This document shows positions 55,290 through 63,910 of a stretch of DNA of 64,000 bases, piece after piece. This stretch comes from Pseudomonas chlororaphis subsp. aurantiaca (lineage in GTDB: Bacteria; Pseudomonadota; Gammaproteobacteria; Pseudomonadales; Pseudomonadaceae): contig NZ_CP059162.1 of NCBI RefSeq assembly GCF_013466605.1, positions 2,108,001 to 2,172,000 of the forward strand. Direction: 5' to 3'. The notes beneath the pieces were generated by a model. It was not told the origin of the DNA, searched no databases, and saw only the letters and a program-made list of their open reading frames with translations. A program made the position numbers and the translations under genes. Positions within the stretch are counted from its first letter, which is position 1. The number at the start of each line of letters is the position of its first letter.

Positions 55290-57498
55290 GGTATTGGGAC
55301 AATTCGCGGACTACGGCCTTGAGCCCGCGCAACCGCTGGTTTTCGGCAAGCTGACACGCTGTAAAACATCGCAGGACAAGGGCAAGGAAAAAAACGGTTG
55401 GTACGTTGTGCACGAACACCGCACGGAGAAAGGCGACACGCTGATCTTCGGTAGCTTTGGTGATTGGCGCTCGGGTGAAACGCAGAAGATCAAGGTCAAG
55501 GCCGGGCGGATGTCGCCGGAGGAGCGCGAGGTTATGCGTGCTCGGCAGGAAGAGGCCAAGCGCCGCGCCGCCGAGATCGCGGCCAATGCTGCACGTCGTG
55601 CGGCGAAGCGGGCGGTGGGTATGTTCAAGCGTATGCCGGAAAAGGGGCGCAGTGACTATCTGGATCGCAAGCAGATCGTCGGTTTCGGCGTTCGCTATGC
55701 ACCACGTTCCGGCGCGTTCCTGGTGCCGATGTGCAACACCCGGGATGAGATTGTCGGCCTGCAGGTGATCTTCCCATCGAAGCAGGAAGACACCGGCCGG
55801 GACAAGTCCTATTGGCCCTACGGGATGTCGAAGGAGGGAGCATTTCACCTGATTGGCCCGCATCCGGATCCGGGCGAGCCTGTTCTGGTCTGTGAGGGCT
55901 ACGCCACTGGTGCGAGCCTGCATATGGCGACTTCGCTGACGGTTGCTGTCGCGTTCGATGCAGGCAACCTGTTGGTGGTCTGCAAGGCTATGCGTGAGCG
56001 CTTTGCAGGTTGCCCGCTGATCATCTGTCGAGACGATGACTGGAAGACCAAAAAGCCGAATGGTGATCCATGGAACCCTGGAGAGGAGAAGGCCAGCAAT
56101 GCTGCGCTAATCGTGGGCGGCCAAGTGGTTGCGCCGATTTTCTCGGTAGAGCGGGAGGAGAAGTGGACCGACTTCAATGACCTGCATGTTGCGGAAGGTC
56201 TGGAGGCGGTACGTCGCCAGGTATTGGCGGTGGTCAAGCCGCCTGCAGCTGGTGGCTGGAAGGATCTGCTGGCTCGTAGCGAAAGCGGTGCCTTGATCGC
56301 GCATATGCAGAACGTCGAGCTGATTCTGGCCAATGACGAGCGCTGGGCTGGAGTGATCAGTTACAGCGCTTTCAGTTCGAAGATCGTCAAGCTGCGTGCA
56401 GCCCCTTATGGCGGTGGCACGGGCGATTGGGCCGACATCGACGATATGCGTGTCATGAAGTGGCTCGCGCAGCAGTACAACTTGCGGGTCAAGGCATCCC
56501 ATGTGATCGAGGCGGTGAGTGTGGTTGCGCATGACCATGCCTTCCACCCGGTGCGCCAGTATCTGCAAAAGCTGGAGTGGGATCGAGTGCCTCGCCTGGA
56601 AAGCTGGTTGACCGACGTCATGGGCGTTAAGCCCAGCGACTACACGTCGAAGGTCGGCAAACGCTGGATGCTCTCGGCAGTAGCCAGGGTGATGAAGCCT
56701 GGCTGCAAGGCCGACTCGGTGATGATTCTCGAAGGGGCTCAGGGTGCTGGTAAGTCAACGGCGATGAGCATCCTCGGCGGCGAGTGGTTCATGGACACGC
56801 CGTTTGCCCTGGGCGACAAGGACGGTTTCCAGGCAATCCGCGGTAAGTGGATCGTTGAACTGGGCGAGCTGGATAGTTTCAACAAGGCCGAGTCGACCAA
56901 GGCCAAGCAGTTCTTCTCGGCATCCACTGATACCTACCGCGAGAGCTACGGCCGCAGGACTATGGACGTGCCACGCCAGTGTGTTTTCGTGGGTACGACC
57001 AACCAGGACGAGTACCTGAAGGACGCCACGGGCAACCGCCGCTATTGGCCGGTGGCGTGTACCAAGGTGGATCTGGAGCTGTTGCGCTCGATCCGCGATC
57101 AGCTGTGGGCCGAGGCGGTGTTCTGCTACGACGCGGGCGACCTTTGGTGGGTAACGTTGGATGAGGCAGCATTATTCGCGGAAGAGCAGGACGAGCGCTT
57201 CGTAGTGGATGAATGGGAAACGCCAATCTTGACCTGGCTGGAAGAGTCGCAGATTGGTGAGACCACGACCGGCAGCGAGGTGCTGACGCAGGCACTCAAG
57301 CTCGACCCGGGACATTGGGGTAAGCCGGAGCAGATGCGTGTGGGTGCGATCCTGCATCGGCTGGGCTGGAGACGTTTCAGGCTCGGTGCTATGACCAAGA
57401 GTCGGCAGCGGTTGTGGGGCTATAAGAAGCCAGCGGACTGGGGGAAGGCGGCTGACTCAGAACTAGAAGTTGTCGAGGAGCTTTGTTTCGATGATTAA
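55279..57498 (+). CDS. Phage primase-helicase (Toprim + VapE/VirE-like ATPase)
   Basis: A 739-aa replication protein. N-terminal half: a basic helical region, then a Toprim-like domain with PVLVCEGYATGASLHMAT (Glu), AFDAGNL and IICRDDDW (acidic pair). C-terminal half: VapE-type P-loop ATPase with Walker A LEGAQGAGKSTAMSIL near residue 488, IVELGELDSFNKAES (Walker B region) and FVGTTNQDEYLKDATGNRR (sensor Arg). Complete; the likely replication initiator of the prophage. ATG 55279 has GGGAGG upstream. It overlaps the next gene by 8 nt. Confidence 0.9.
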   Translation: MLDEVLGQFADYGLEPAQPLVFGKLTRCKTSQDKGKEKNGWYVVHEHRTEKGDTLIFGSFGDWRSGETQKIKVKAGRMSPEEREVMRARQEEAKRRAAEIAANAARRAAKRAVGMFKRMPEKGRSDYLDRKQIVGFGVRYAPRSGAFLVPMCNTRDEIVGLQVIFPSKQEDTGRDKSYWPYGMSKEGAFHLIGPHPDPGEPVLVCEGYATGASLHMATSLTVAVAFDAGNLLVVCKAMRERFAGCPLIICRDDDWKTKKPNGDPWNPGEEKASNAALIVGGQVVAPIFSVEREEKWTDFNDLHVAEGLEAVRRQVLAVVKPPAAGGWKDLLARSESGALIAHMQNVELILANDERWAGVISYSAFSSKIVKLRAAPYGGGTGDWADIDDMRVMKWLAQQYNLRVKASHVIEAVSVVAHDHAFHPVRQYLQKLEWDRVPRLESWLTDVMGVKPSDYTSKVGKRWMLSAVARVMKPGCKADSVMILEGAQGAGKSTAMSILGGEWFMDTPFALGDKDGFQAIRGKWIVELGELDSFNKAESTKAKQFFSASTDTYRESYGRRTMDVPRQCVFVGTTNQDEYLKDATGNRRYWPVACTKVDLELLRSIRDQLWAEAVFCYDAGDLWWVTLDEAALFAEEQDERFVVDEWETPILTWLEESQIGETTTGSEVLTQALKLDPGHWGKPEQMRVGAILHRLGWRRFRLGAMTKSRQRLWGYKKPADWGKAADSELEVVEELCFDD

Positions 57499-57850
57499 GG
57501 CAATCGATTCGTTGCTTCAGTTATGGGCTCGGGAGCTGCACTCCGACCATTCGAAAGGCGGTCTGGCCGGTGGAAACATGGTCGCGATGATGATGGAGAG
57601 TAACGGCCAGTTAATCCGCGGGCGGCGTGCATTCCGAGCGCCGTTGGAGAGCTCGTTGGATATCGAGCTGATAGTGAACAAGCACCTCGCGCCCGAGCTG
57701 GTGACGGTTGTGCGGGAGCACTACTGCACCCTTGATGTCGACATGCGTTTGCGTTATGCGCACTGCGGCTGCGGGCGTGACACTTATTATCAGCGTCTTC
57801 ATGACGCCCATTTGGTTATCTGGGGCATGTTGATGGGGGTGGCTGCTTGA
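57491..57850 (+). CDS. Q-like late antiterminator / regulator
   Basis: A 119-aa small protein just before the lysis/packaging region. The sequence ALDSL-type helix start (MIKAIDSLLQLWARELHSDH), then LAPELVTVVREHYCTLDVDM and HCGCGRDTYYQRLHDAHLVI resembles small phage Q/ArpU-type late regulators. The CGCG pair may bind metal. Position matches lambda Q: next come a candidate promoter, a terminator and holin. GAGGAG upstream of ATG 57491. Confidence 0.65.
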   Translation: MIKAIDSLLQLWARELHSDHSKGGLAGGNMVAMMMESNGQLIRGRRAFRAPLESSLDIELIVNKHLAPELVTVVREHYCTLDVDMRLRYAHCGCGRDTYYQRLHDAHLVIWGMLMGVAA

Positions 57851-58254
57851 CCCTAGGCATGGTTCCGGCAGTTGCTGTCCCACCGTCCCGCCTTGTCCTA
57901 CTATGTTTAGACGCAGTGGGACAGGTGCGGGCCTTGTCTTTACTGGGCTGTCCCACCGTCCCACCTTGCAACGTCACCCGCCCACATATGCGTAGCAGGC
58001 ACGATGCACGCGCGTTTCACGCGCAAGCGTGTTTCTTAATTTTCTCTCTTTACACGAGAAAAGAGATAAATAAGTAGGGCGGTGGGGCTGAGCCCCGAAT
58101 TTAGGCGCTCTCAGGCGTCCCACCTTAATTCTAAAAGGTGGGACAGATGGGACGCCGCTGAAACAACAGAATGCCGTGGGGAGATATTCGCCGACATTCG
58201 CCAGACATTCGCCCGGTGTAGCCCACTTATTCACCGGGTGGCATTAAACCGGGG
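57851..58254. repeat. Repeat-rich, gene-free region after the Q-like gene
   Basis: GCTGTCCCACCGTCCCgCCTTG (57874-57895) and GCTGTCCCACCGTCCCaCCTTG (57947-57968) are 22-bp direct repeats with one mismatch. GTGGGACAG (57916-57924) is an inverted copy. GTCCCACCTT/AAGGTGGGAC (about 58117-58144) forms a hairpin flanked by GGCGTCCC/GGGACGCC. CACGC-GCAA-GCGTG (58018-58031) is another hairpin. An AT-rich stretch lies between (58035-58075). No convincing gene. Candidate origin or regulator-binding array. Confidence 0.6.
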
Positions 58255-58283
58255 TTGCTGCCACCGGAATCGACCTGTAAAAA
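58255..58283 (+). promoter_or_regulatory. Candidate late promoter
   Basis: TTGCTG, 17-nt spacer, TAAAAA, 100 nt before the holin gene and 55 nt before a terminator. The layout matches lambda pR'-tR'. Confidence 0.4.
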
Positions 58284-58337
58284 GTAGTCATCTTCGATAG
58301 GTGCGACCCGCAGAGAGCGGCAGGCACCACACTCACC

Positions 58338-58364
58338 AAACCCGGCCCTTGCGCCGGGTTTTTG
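58338..58364 (+). terminator. Terminator upstream of holin (tR'-like)
   Basis: AACCCGGC/GCCGGGTTTTT with a 6-nt loop, before the lysis gene rather than after a gene. In lambdoid phages such a terminator is overcome by Q. Confidence 0.75.
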
Positions 58365-58382
58365 CGTTTAAGGGGCAGGGGA

Positions 58383-58730
58383 ATGACGAACGAGCAGCAA
58401 ACGCTGGTGGACATGCCGATCTGGATGGTGATTGTCCTTTCACTGGTCGGTGGTGTCTCCGGGGAGATGTGGCGAGCCGACAAGGCGGGCGCCCGGGGCT
58501 GGTCCTTGATTCGCCGCTTGGCATTGAGGTCTGGAGCCTGCGTGGTCTGCGGGCTCGGCACCATCATGCTGTTGCACGCCGCCGGGGTTTCGATCCTGGC
58601 AGCAGGCGGGATCGGATGCCTCACGGCAATGGCCGGCGCCGATGTTGCGATTGGCCTGTACGAACGCTGGGCCGCAAAGCGACTGGGCCTCGGGCAGGTG
58701 CCACCGCCCAGTCCCCCTGGTGCTGAGTAA
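58383..58730 (+). CDS. Phage holin
   Basis: A 115-aa protein with hydrophobic segments (PIWMVIVLSLVGGVSGEMW; GACVVCGLGTIMLLHAAGVS; ILAAGGIGCLTAMAGADVAI) and a hydrophilic C-terminus (GQVPPPSPPGAE). The layout is that of class I/III Pseudomonas phage holins, which form pores that release endolysin. Endolysin and spanin genes are not next to it, so they should lie further right, outside the window. AGGGG precedes ATG 58383. Confidence 0.8.
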   Translation: MTNEQQTLVDMPIWMVIVLSLVGGVSGEMWRADKAGARGWSLIRRLALRSGACVVCGLGTIMLLHAAGVSILAAGGIGCLTAMAGADVAIGLYERWAAKRLGLGQVPPPSPPGAE

Positions 58731-58772
58731 GACGGACCATCTGGATGACGGAGCGCCTTGTTTCGGGATGAT

Positions 58773-59216
58773 TTAGCTCGGTAACCCAAAGTGGGTGGCT
58801 ACGAAGCGGGAGCCCACCGACAGTACCTCGCCCGCCAGGCTGCCCACGATGCTCTTGGTACCGCTTTTGGTGGCATCAACGAGTTGGTCGCCCAGGGATG
58901 GACCTACGGTAAGGCTAGCGGGAACAGCCTTGAGCGCTTCAAGGCCTTTTGCGGTTAGAACTACTTCATCAAACCCCGCGTAATCCAGTTTCTCGTGAAA
59001 CCGCAGATATCCGGCCTCTGCCAGCCACTCGACGCAGGCGAAGAAAAACTCACCGTTCTGATTGGGAAAGTCTCCCTGCGCGCCCTCATCGTAAGAAAAC
59101 CCGTCTTCCAGGAAGTCTTCGATCAGCAGATGTCTGGCTACCGGGAAGTTTTCATAGAGAGCACCAAACACCTGGCCGGTGATCTCATCAAATTTCTGAA
59201 TGTTGGAGGTGGTCAT
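58773..59216 (-). CDS. Phage accessory protein of unknown function (opposite strand)
   Basis: A 147-aa soluble protein I cannot name. It begins MTTSNIQKFDEITGQVFGAL. The middle reads HLLIEDFLEDGFSYDEGAQG and FACVEWLAEAGYLRFHEK, which looks like a winged-helix-type helical domain, and the end is Gly/Ser-rich (SIVGSLAGEVLSVGSRFV). AAGGAC before ATG 59216. It is the only leftward gene among late genes, so it may be a moron expressed in lysogens. Confidence 0.65.
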   Translation of the reverse strand: MTTSNIQKFDEITGQVFGALYENFPVARHLLIEDFLEDGFSYDEGAQGDFPNQNGEFFFACVEWLAEAGYLRFHEKLDYAGFDEVVLTAKGLEALKAVPASLTVGPSLGDQLVDATKSGTKSIVGSLAGEVLSVGSRFVATHFGLPS

Positions 59217-59454
59217 GTCCTTGACTCCTGAACAAGAGAAAAAAAGCCCCCAAAGCTGGGAGCAAGTATTGCGTTTTATTGACATGCAGGTGCGTCGAGA
59301 TTTCGACCTGCTGCGTGCGCGACATTACTGGGAGAAGACCCTGGAGGAAACCCCCAAGGAAGTGCTTGTAGAAGCGTTGAGCATGGCGTTGGCCACGGGC
59401 CGATACCAAGAGAAACCACGCGGCCGGTGTGGACGGTGTTGCTGGTCTTGCTGA
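59215..59454 (+). CDS. Small phage protein upstream of terminase
   Basis: A 79-aa charged helical protein (SLTPEQEKKSPQSWEQVLRF, then WEKTLEETPKEVLVEALSM) with a Cys/Arg-rich tail (GRCGRCCWSC). GGAGG precedes ATG 59215. Its start codon overlaps the start codon of the divergent gene on the other strand at CATG. Function unknown; the tail may reflect a late frame end. Confidence 0.5.
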   Translation: MSLTPEQEKKSPQSWEQVLRFIDMQVRRDFDLLRARHYWEKTLEETPKEVLVEALSMALATGRYQEKPRGRCGRCCWSC

Positions 59455-59492
59455 TGTCTCAGCGTTCCAGGCACGGTTGACCCCGCCGGGCA

Positions 59493-59537
59493 GGGGCGGG
59501 CGTGGTGAAATTTTGGGTCCTCCCCACGGCCCGCCCC
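59493..59537. other. Inverted repeat, candidate cos region
   Basis: GGGGCGGGCGTGG (59493-59505) and CCACGGCCCGCCCC (59524-59537) pair with one bulge around GGGTCCTCC. The site lies 80-120 nt before the small terminase gene, where cos sites of lambda-like phages sit. Confidence 0.4.
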
Positions 59538-59615
59538 CTACACGGGTGCGCAGACTCGCGGTTTCTCTGCAGCTGAGATTTTTGCAGGGATGTCCGTCTT
59601 TTCAAGGACTTAGTG

Positions 59616-60140
59616 ATGGGCAAGACAGTTAGCAAGGTCGAGCTCGGCGAGATCGTCGGTCGAGACGAGCGCACGTTGAGCCGGTGGCAGAAGGAAGGCA
59701 TGCCGGTGATCGAGTTCGGCGTGGGGCGTGGCAACGAAAACCAGTACGACACCCAGGCGGTGATCGAGTGGCTGCTGCGCCAGGCCGCGTTGAACGGCAA
59801 AAAAGAGTCCGCTCGGGACAGGTATGACAGGTTGCGGGGCGATGATCTGGAGGTGGAGCTGGCCAAGAAGCTCGGCCAAGTGGTGTTAGAAGCAGACATG
59901 GTCGAGCGCTTCGAGGCGGTGATCACTACTGCCAAGATCGAGCTGCTGAACACCCTCCCCGATGAGCTGGCGGCGACCTTGTCCGCGCAGTACGGCGTGC
60001 AGGTCGACGACCAGCTTATCCGCGCGCCTATCGAAGCAATACTGAGGAGGTTGTCCGCATATGACGAGGACGATGATGATCCCGACTGGGATGCTGACGA
60101 GCCGGACGATGAAGAGGGCTCTGAAGAAGACGGCGATTAA
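59616..60140 (+). CDS. Terminase small subunit (Nu1 family)
   Basis: A 174-aa DNA-packaging protein. The N-terminal winged HTH reads VSKVELGEIVGRDERTLSRW, then IEFGVGRGNENQYDTQAVIE. A helical oligomerisation region follows and the C-terminus is very acidic (YDEDDDDPDWDADEPDDEEG). It recognises the cos/pac site and hands DNA to the large subunit. ATG 59616 has AAGGA upstream; the adjacent GTG at 59613 is an alternative. Confidence 0.88.
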   Translation: MGKTVSKVELGEIVGRDERTLSRWQKEGMPVIEFGVGRGNENQYDTQAVIEWLLRQAALNGKKESARDRYDRLRGDDLEVELAKKLGQVVLEADMVERFEAVITTAKIELLNTLPDELAATLSAQYGVQVDDQLIRAPIEAILRRLSAYDEDDDDPDWDADEPDDEEGSEEDGD

Positions 60141-62070
60141 GGGGATCCGTCGAGCGTGTCGCAAATGGGCCCCGGCCCCGCGAATGAGCATCATCGAATG
60201 GGCTGACAAGTATCGTTATCTCTCGACTGAGGAGGCGGGCAAGCCAGGTAAATACCGGTTCGATGTTACGCCTCACCTGATCTGGCCTGGTGGCCCACTG
60301 GAAGCCCTAGACGATCCAAATGTGTTTGAGGTCGTTGGTCGCAAGTCTGCCCAGGTGGCCTGGACATCGGGGGTGATGGGTAACGCTATAGGCAAATGGA
60401 TTGATCTGGACCCGTCCCCGATCTTGATCCTGTTCCCCAAGGCCGAAGCGGCCAAGCAATACGTGGCGGAAAAGCTTGGACCTATGATCGCCGCGACCAA
60501 GCGCTTGCGCAAAAAGGTCGACCTGGGCAGCCGCAAGCTGCAGCAGCGTCAGGACTTCAAGCGGTTCCCCGGCGGCTTCCTCAAGATGGTCGGCTCCAAC
60601 AGCCCGGCCAGTGTGAAGTCCACCCCGGTCCCTCGGGTTGCGGTGGAGGAGCCCGACGACTGTAACCTGAACCTGCGGGGGCAGGGGGATAGCATCAAGC
60701 TGGCTAAGGAGCGTCTCAAGACGTTCCGGCGGTCGAAGATCATCATCGGTGGGACTCCGACCATCAAGGGGCTGTCCGCGATCGATGCCGAGTTGGAACT
60801 GTCGGACAAGCGCGTGGGCCTGGTCCCATGTCACGGCTGTGGCCACGAGCACGCGCTGAGCTTCGACCATCTGCATTGCGACGAGGACGAGCACTACCTC
60901 CACGAGGTGTACGGTAAGCGTCGTCCGGAAACAGCGTATTACGCCTGTCCACATTGCGGTGAGATCTGGGACGACCACCAGAAGAACACCAACCTCCAGC
61001 ATGGGCGCTGGGAGGCCACCGCCGAATTCCGCGGCATTGCTGGTTATATCCTCAACGAGCTGTATGCGACGTTCCATGGCTCCCGCTTTGAAAAGTTGAT
61101 GGAGAAGAAGCTGCAGGCTGAGCATGCCGCGTCGAACGGCAATAACGGTCCTATGATCGCTTTTACCAACAGCCAGATGGGCGAGTGCTACGAGTACAAG
61201 AGCAACGCGCCGAAGACGGACGAGCTGGAGAAACGTGCCGAACCTTACGCCGAATTGACGGCCCCGAAGGGTACGCTGCTGGTCACGGTCGGTGTTGACG
61301 TTCAGGGCGATCGTCTCGCTCTGGTTATCGTGGGGTGGGGGCGAGGAGAGGAGTCCTGGAGGTTGTACTGGGGCGAGCTGCCCGGCAACCCGATCGACCC
61401 GAATGACGGGGTGTGGACGGATCTCGACAGGATCATCGCGACGCCGATCCCCACCGAGAGCGGTGCGCAACTGGCCGTGTCGGCGGTCAGCGTCGACAGC
61501 TCCGACGGCAACACCAGCGATGCGGTGTACACCTACGTTCGGGATCGCCAGCGCTTCAACATCATGGCGATCAAGGGCGCGTCCAACGACAGCCGGGACC
61601 GGGAGATCTTCACCAAGCCGGCCCAGTCAGCGGACACCAGCCAAGACAACACCAAGGCTGCGAGGTATGGCCTACGTGTGTTCATCGTCGGTACCCACAA
61701 GGCCAAGACGCTGATCGATGGCCGGATGCGCCTCAAGGGCAGCGGGCCAGGGCGTATGCACTGGTACAGCGAGATCCGCGCGGACTACTACGAGCAGGTG
61801 ACCAACGAAGTCCTGGCGCCGCACCCGCGCACCCCCAGCAAGATGGTCTGGCAGAAGAAGGCCGGCCGGCGCAACGAGGCGCTGGACTGTGAGGTGTATG
61901 CCTTGCACGCGGCCCGCAGCCTGAAGACCCACCTGCTGCGCGACAACGAATGGGACCAGCTGGAGCAGCAGCTGCTTCAGCCCACCCTCTTCACTACTGA
62001 ACAGGCGGTGGCGCCGATTCCTCGTCGCGTGGTTTCGCGCGGCAGGGGCACGCGGAGCCGCGTCAGCTAA
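60109..62070 (+). CDS. Terminase large subunit (GpA family)
   Basis: A 653-aa packaging ATPase and nuclease of the lambda gpA type. ATPase region: VVGRKSAQVAWTSGVMGNAI (Walker A position) and PRVAVEEPDDCNLNLRGQGD (Walker B position). Zinc-binding pairs CHGCGHEH and CPHCGEIW. The nuclease domain begins VTVGVDVQGDRLALVIVGWG with the catalytic Asp. ATG 60109 overlaps the small subunit by 32 nt; no strong ribosome binding site, so coupling is likely. The type suggests cos packaging. Confidence 0.92.
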   Translation: MKRALKKTAIKGIRRACRKWAPAPRMSIIEWADKYRYLSTEEAGKPGKYRFDVTPHLIWPGGPLEALDDPNVFEVVGRKSAQVAWTSGVMGNAIGKWIDLDPSPILILFPKAEAAKQYVAEKLGPMIAATKRLRKKVDLGSRKLQQRQDFKRFPGGFLKMVGSNSPASVKSTPVPRVAVEEPDDCNLNLRGQGDSIKLAKERLKTFRRSKIIIGGTPTIKGLSAIDAELELSDKRVGLVPCHGCGHEHALSFDHLHCDEDEHYLHEVYGKRRPETAYYACPHCGEIWDDHQKNTNLQHGRWEATAEFRGIAGYILNELYATFHGSRFEKLMEKKLQAEHAASNGNNGPMIAFTNSQMGECYEYKSNAPKTDELEKRAEPYAELTAPKGTLLVTVGVDVQGDRLALVIVGWGRGEESWRLYWGELPGNPIDPNDGVWTDLDRIIATPIPTESGAQLAVSAVSVDSSDGNTSDAVYTYVRDRQRFNIMAIKGASNDSRDREIFTKPAQSADTSQDNTKAARYGLRVFIVGTHKAKTLIDGRMRLKGSGPGRMHWYSEIRADYYEQVTNEVLAPHPRTPSKMVWQKKAGRRNEALDCEVYALHAARSLKTHLLRDNEWDQLEQQLLQPTLFTTEQAVAPIPRRVVSRGRGTRSRVS

Positions 62071-62082
62071 CCGAGGTTCACC

Positions 62083-62298
62083 ATGACAGATGCACAACAA
62101 CGCCTTGCCGAAGTCCGGGCGGCGATCTCACGCGTCCTGAAGAACGGCCAGCGGCTGCGTCGGCAGGATCGCGAGGTCCAGCTGGCCGAGCTCAACAGCT
62201 TGCGCTTGCTGGAGAAACAGTACGCCGAGGAGGTTGCCGCAGAGCAGGCCCTGCTTCAGGGCCGGGGCCGTAACCGCATTTCCTACGTGGGGATCTGA
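62083..62298 (+). CDS. Head-tail joining protein gpW
   Basis: A 71-aa gpW family protein (RLAEVRAAISRVLKNGQRLR, QYAEEVAAEQALLQGRGRNR). It stabilises packaged heads and prepares them for tail attachment. Standard position between terminase large subunit and portal. Complete. Confidence 0.88.
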   Translation: MTDAQQRLAEVRAAISRVLKNGQRLRRQDREVQLAELNSLRLLEKQYAEEVAAEQALLQGRGRNRISYVGI

Positions 62299-62300
62299 CC

Positions 62301-63908
62301 ATGTGGCCGTTCCGAAAACAGGAGTCGGCTGCCGAGCAGTTGATGACCGAAGCGATCCGCGTGGCCAGGGCATCGGTCGATGGACAACAGATCGTCGCCC
62401 AGGGCGGCGGCGGTGGGGTTGAAACCCGTTGGCGCGGCGCGTCGCGGGTATTGCGCAGCGTAGCCAGCTGGCTGCCTGGCCTCGGCAGTCCGCGGCGCGA
62501 CTTCAATCAGAGCGAGCGCCGCATGCTGGTGGCGCGCTCGCGTGATGCCATGCGTAACCACCTGGTGGCTCGCGCGGCAATCACCCGGCTACGCACCAAC
62601 GTCGTGGGCACGGGGCTGGTCTGTCGCGCCCAGGTCGACCATGAAGCGCTGGGCCTGACCGAAGAGGAGGCCGAACAGCTCAACGCTAAGCTGGACCGGT
62701 TGTGGTCGCTGTATGCCGATGACCCGAGGGAGTGCGACGCCGAAGCGACGCTCAACCATTACCAGCTGCAAGCCCTGGTGCTGGTGTCGTCGATGGTGGC
62801 GGGAGATGTGTTCGTGGCCAGCCCGGACCAAGAGCGCCCCGGTTGCATCTTCAGTACGCGGCTGCAGCTGATCGAGTCCGACCGTGTCGGCAACCCGAAC
62901 GGCGGCATGGACCGCACGGACTTGGTGGAAGGGGTCGAGTTCGACGGGCTGGGTTCGCCTGTGGCGTACCATGTGTGTTCCGGCTACCCCGGCGAGCATT
63001 TGGCGGGTAAGGCGCTGTATTGGGAGCGGTTGACCGTGTTCGGCGCTGAGACTGGGCGGCGTCGTGTGCTACACGTCATGGCCGACAAGGAGCGGCCTGG
63101 ACAGAAGCGCGGCGTACCGTACCTGTCCCCGGTGCTGGAGCCGCTGCAGAAGCTGGAGCGCTACAGCAGCGCCGAGCTGATGGCGGCGGTGATCTCGGCG
63201 ATGTTCACCGTGTTCATCAAGAAGAGCAATGACTTCAACACCGGCAACCTGCCGATGTCGGCTCTGACTGAAGAACAGCCCGGAGGTGATGACAGCTCTG
63301 ACGGCACGCTGGCTCTGGGTGAAGGCGCCATCGTGGATCTCGGCGTGGGTGAGGAACCGATGGTGGCCAACCCCGGCCGCCCAAACGCCCAGTTCGACCC
63401 GTTCTTCACCGCGGTGGTGAAGGAAATCGGCGCGGCACTGGAGCTGCCGCTGGAAGAGCTGCTGTTGCACTACAGCAGCAGTTACAGCGCTGCCCGTGCT
63501 GCGATGCTCCAGGCCTGGCGCTTCTACAGCTTGCGCCGCTGGTGGCTGGCCTGCGACTTCTGCCAGCCGAGCCGCGAGCTGGTCATCGATGAGGCCGTGG
63601 CCAGGGGGTTGATCGACCTGCCCGGATACAACATTCCGGCCAGGCGCAAAGCCTATTGCCAAGCCATCTGGATTGGCCCGGCCCGTGGCGCCATCGATGA
63701 GCTCAAGGAAGCCAACGCTGCCGGCAAGCGCATTGAGATCGGCGTGAGCAACGAGACCCTGGAAACGGCGGCCATGACCGGTGAGCCCTGGCAGCAGGTC
63801 ATTCGTCAGCGAACCCGCGAAGTCACCTATCGCCGTACACACAACATGCAGGCCCTGCCCAAGAGCGGGCTCGAAACCCCGCCCGACCCCAACCCCGAAG
63901 AGGAATAG
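62301..63908 (+). CDS. Phage portal protein (lambda gpB family)
   Basis: A 535-aa portal subunit forming the dodecameric DNA gate at the capsid vertex. Typical segments: SERRMLVARSRDAMRNHLVA, TRLRTNVVGTGLVCRAQVD, GLGSPVAYHVCSGYPGEHLA and LPLEELLLHYSSSYSAARAA. Starts 2 nt after gpW. Full length. Confidence 0.92.
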   Translation: MWPFRKQESAAEQLMTEAIRVARASVDGQQIVAQGGGGGVETRWRGASRVLRSVASWLPGLGSPRRDFNQSERRMLVARSRDAMRNHLVARAAITRLRTNVVGTGLVCRAQVDHEALGLTEEEAEQLNAKLDRLWSLYADDPRECDAEATLNHYQLQALVLVSSMVAGDVFVASPDQERPGCIFSTRLQLIESDRVGNPNGGMDRTDLVEGVEFDGLGSPVAYHVCSGYPGEHLAGKALYWERLTVFGAETGRRRVLHVMADKERPGQKRGVPYLSPVLEPLQKLERYSSAELMAAVISAMFTVFIKKSNDFNTGNLPMSALTEEQPGGDDSSDGTLALGEGAIVDLGVGEEPMVANPGRPNAQFDPFFTAVVKEIGAALELPLEELLLHYSSSYSAARAAMLQAWRFYSLRRWWLACDFCQPSRELVIDEAVARGLIDLPGYNIPARRKAYCQAIWIGPARGAIDELKEANAAGKRIEIGVSNETLETAAMTGEPWQQVIRQRTREVTYRRTHNMQALPKSGLETPPDPNPEEE

Positions 63909-63910
63909 AG

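Noticed and set aside
57847..58077. 76-codon plus frame in the repeat region
   Set aside because: Its codons are the direct repeats themselves, with no ribosome binding site or domain.
60307..61470. 387-codon minus frame opposite the large terminase gene
   Set aside because: Antisense shadow of a clear GpA gene.
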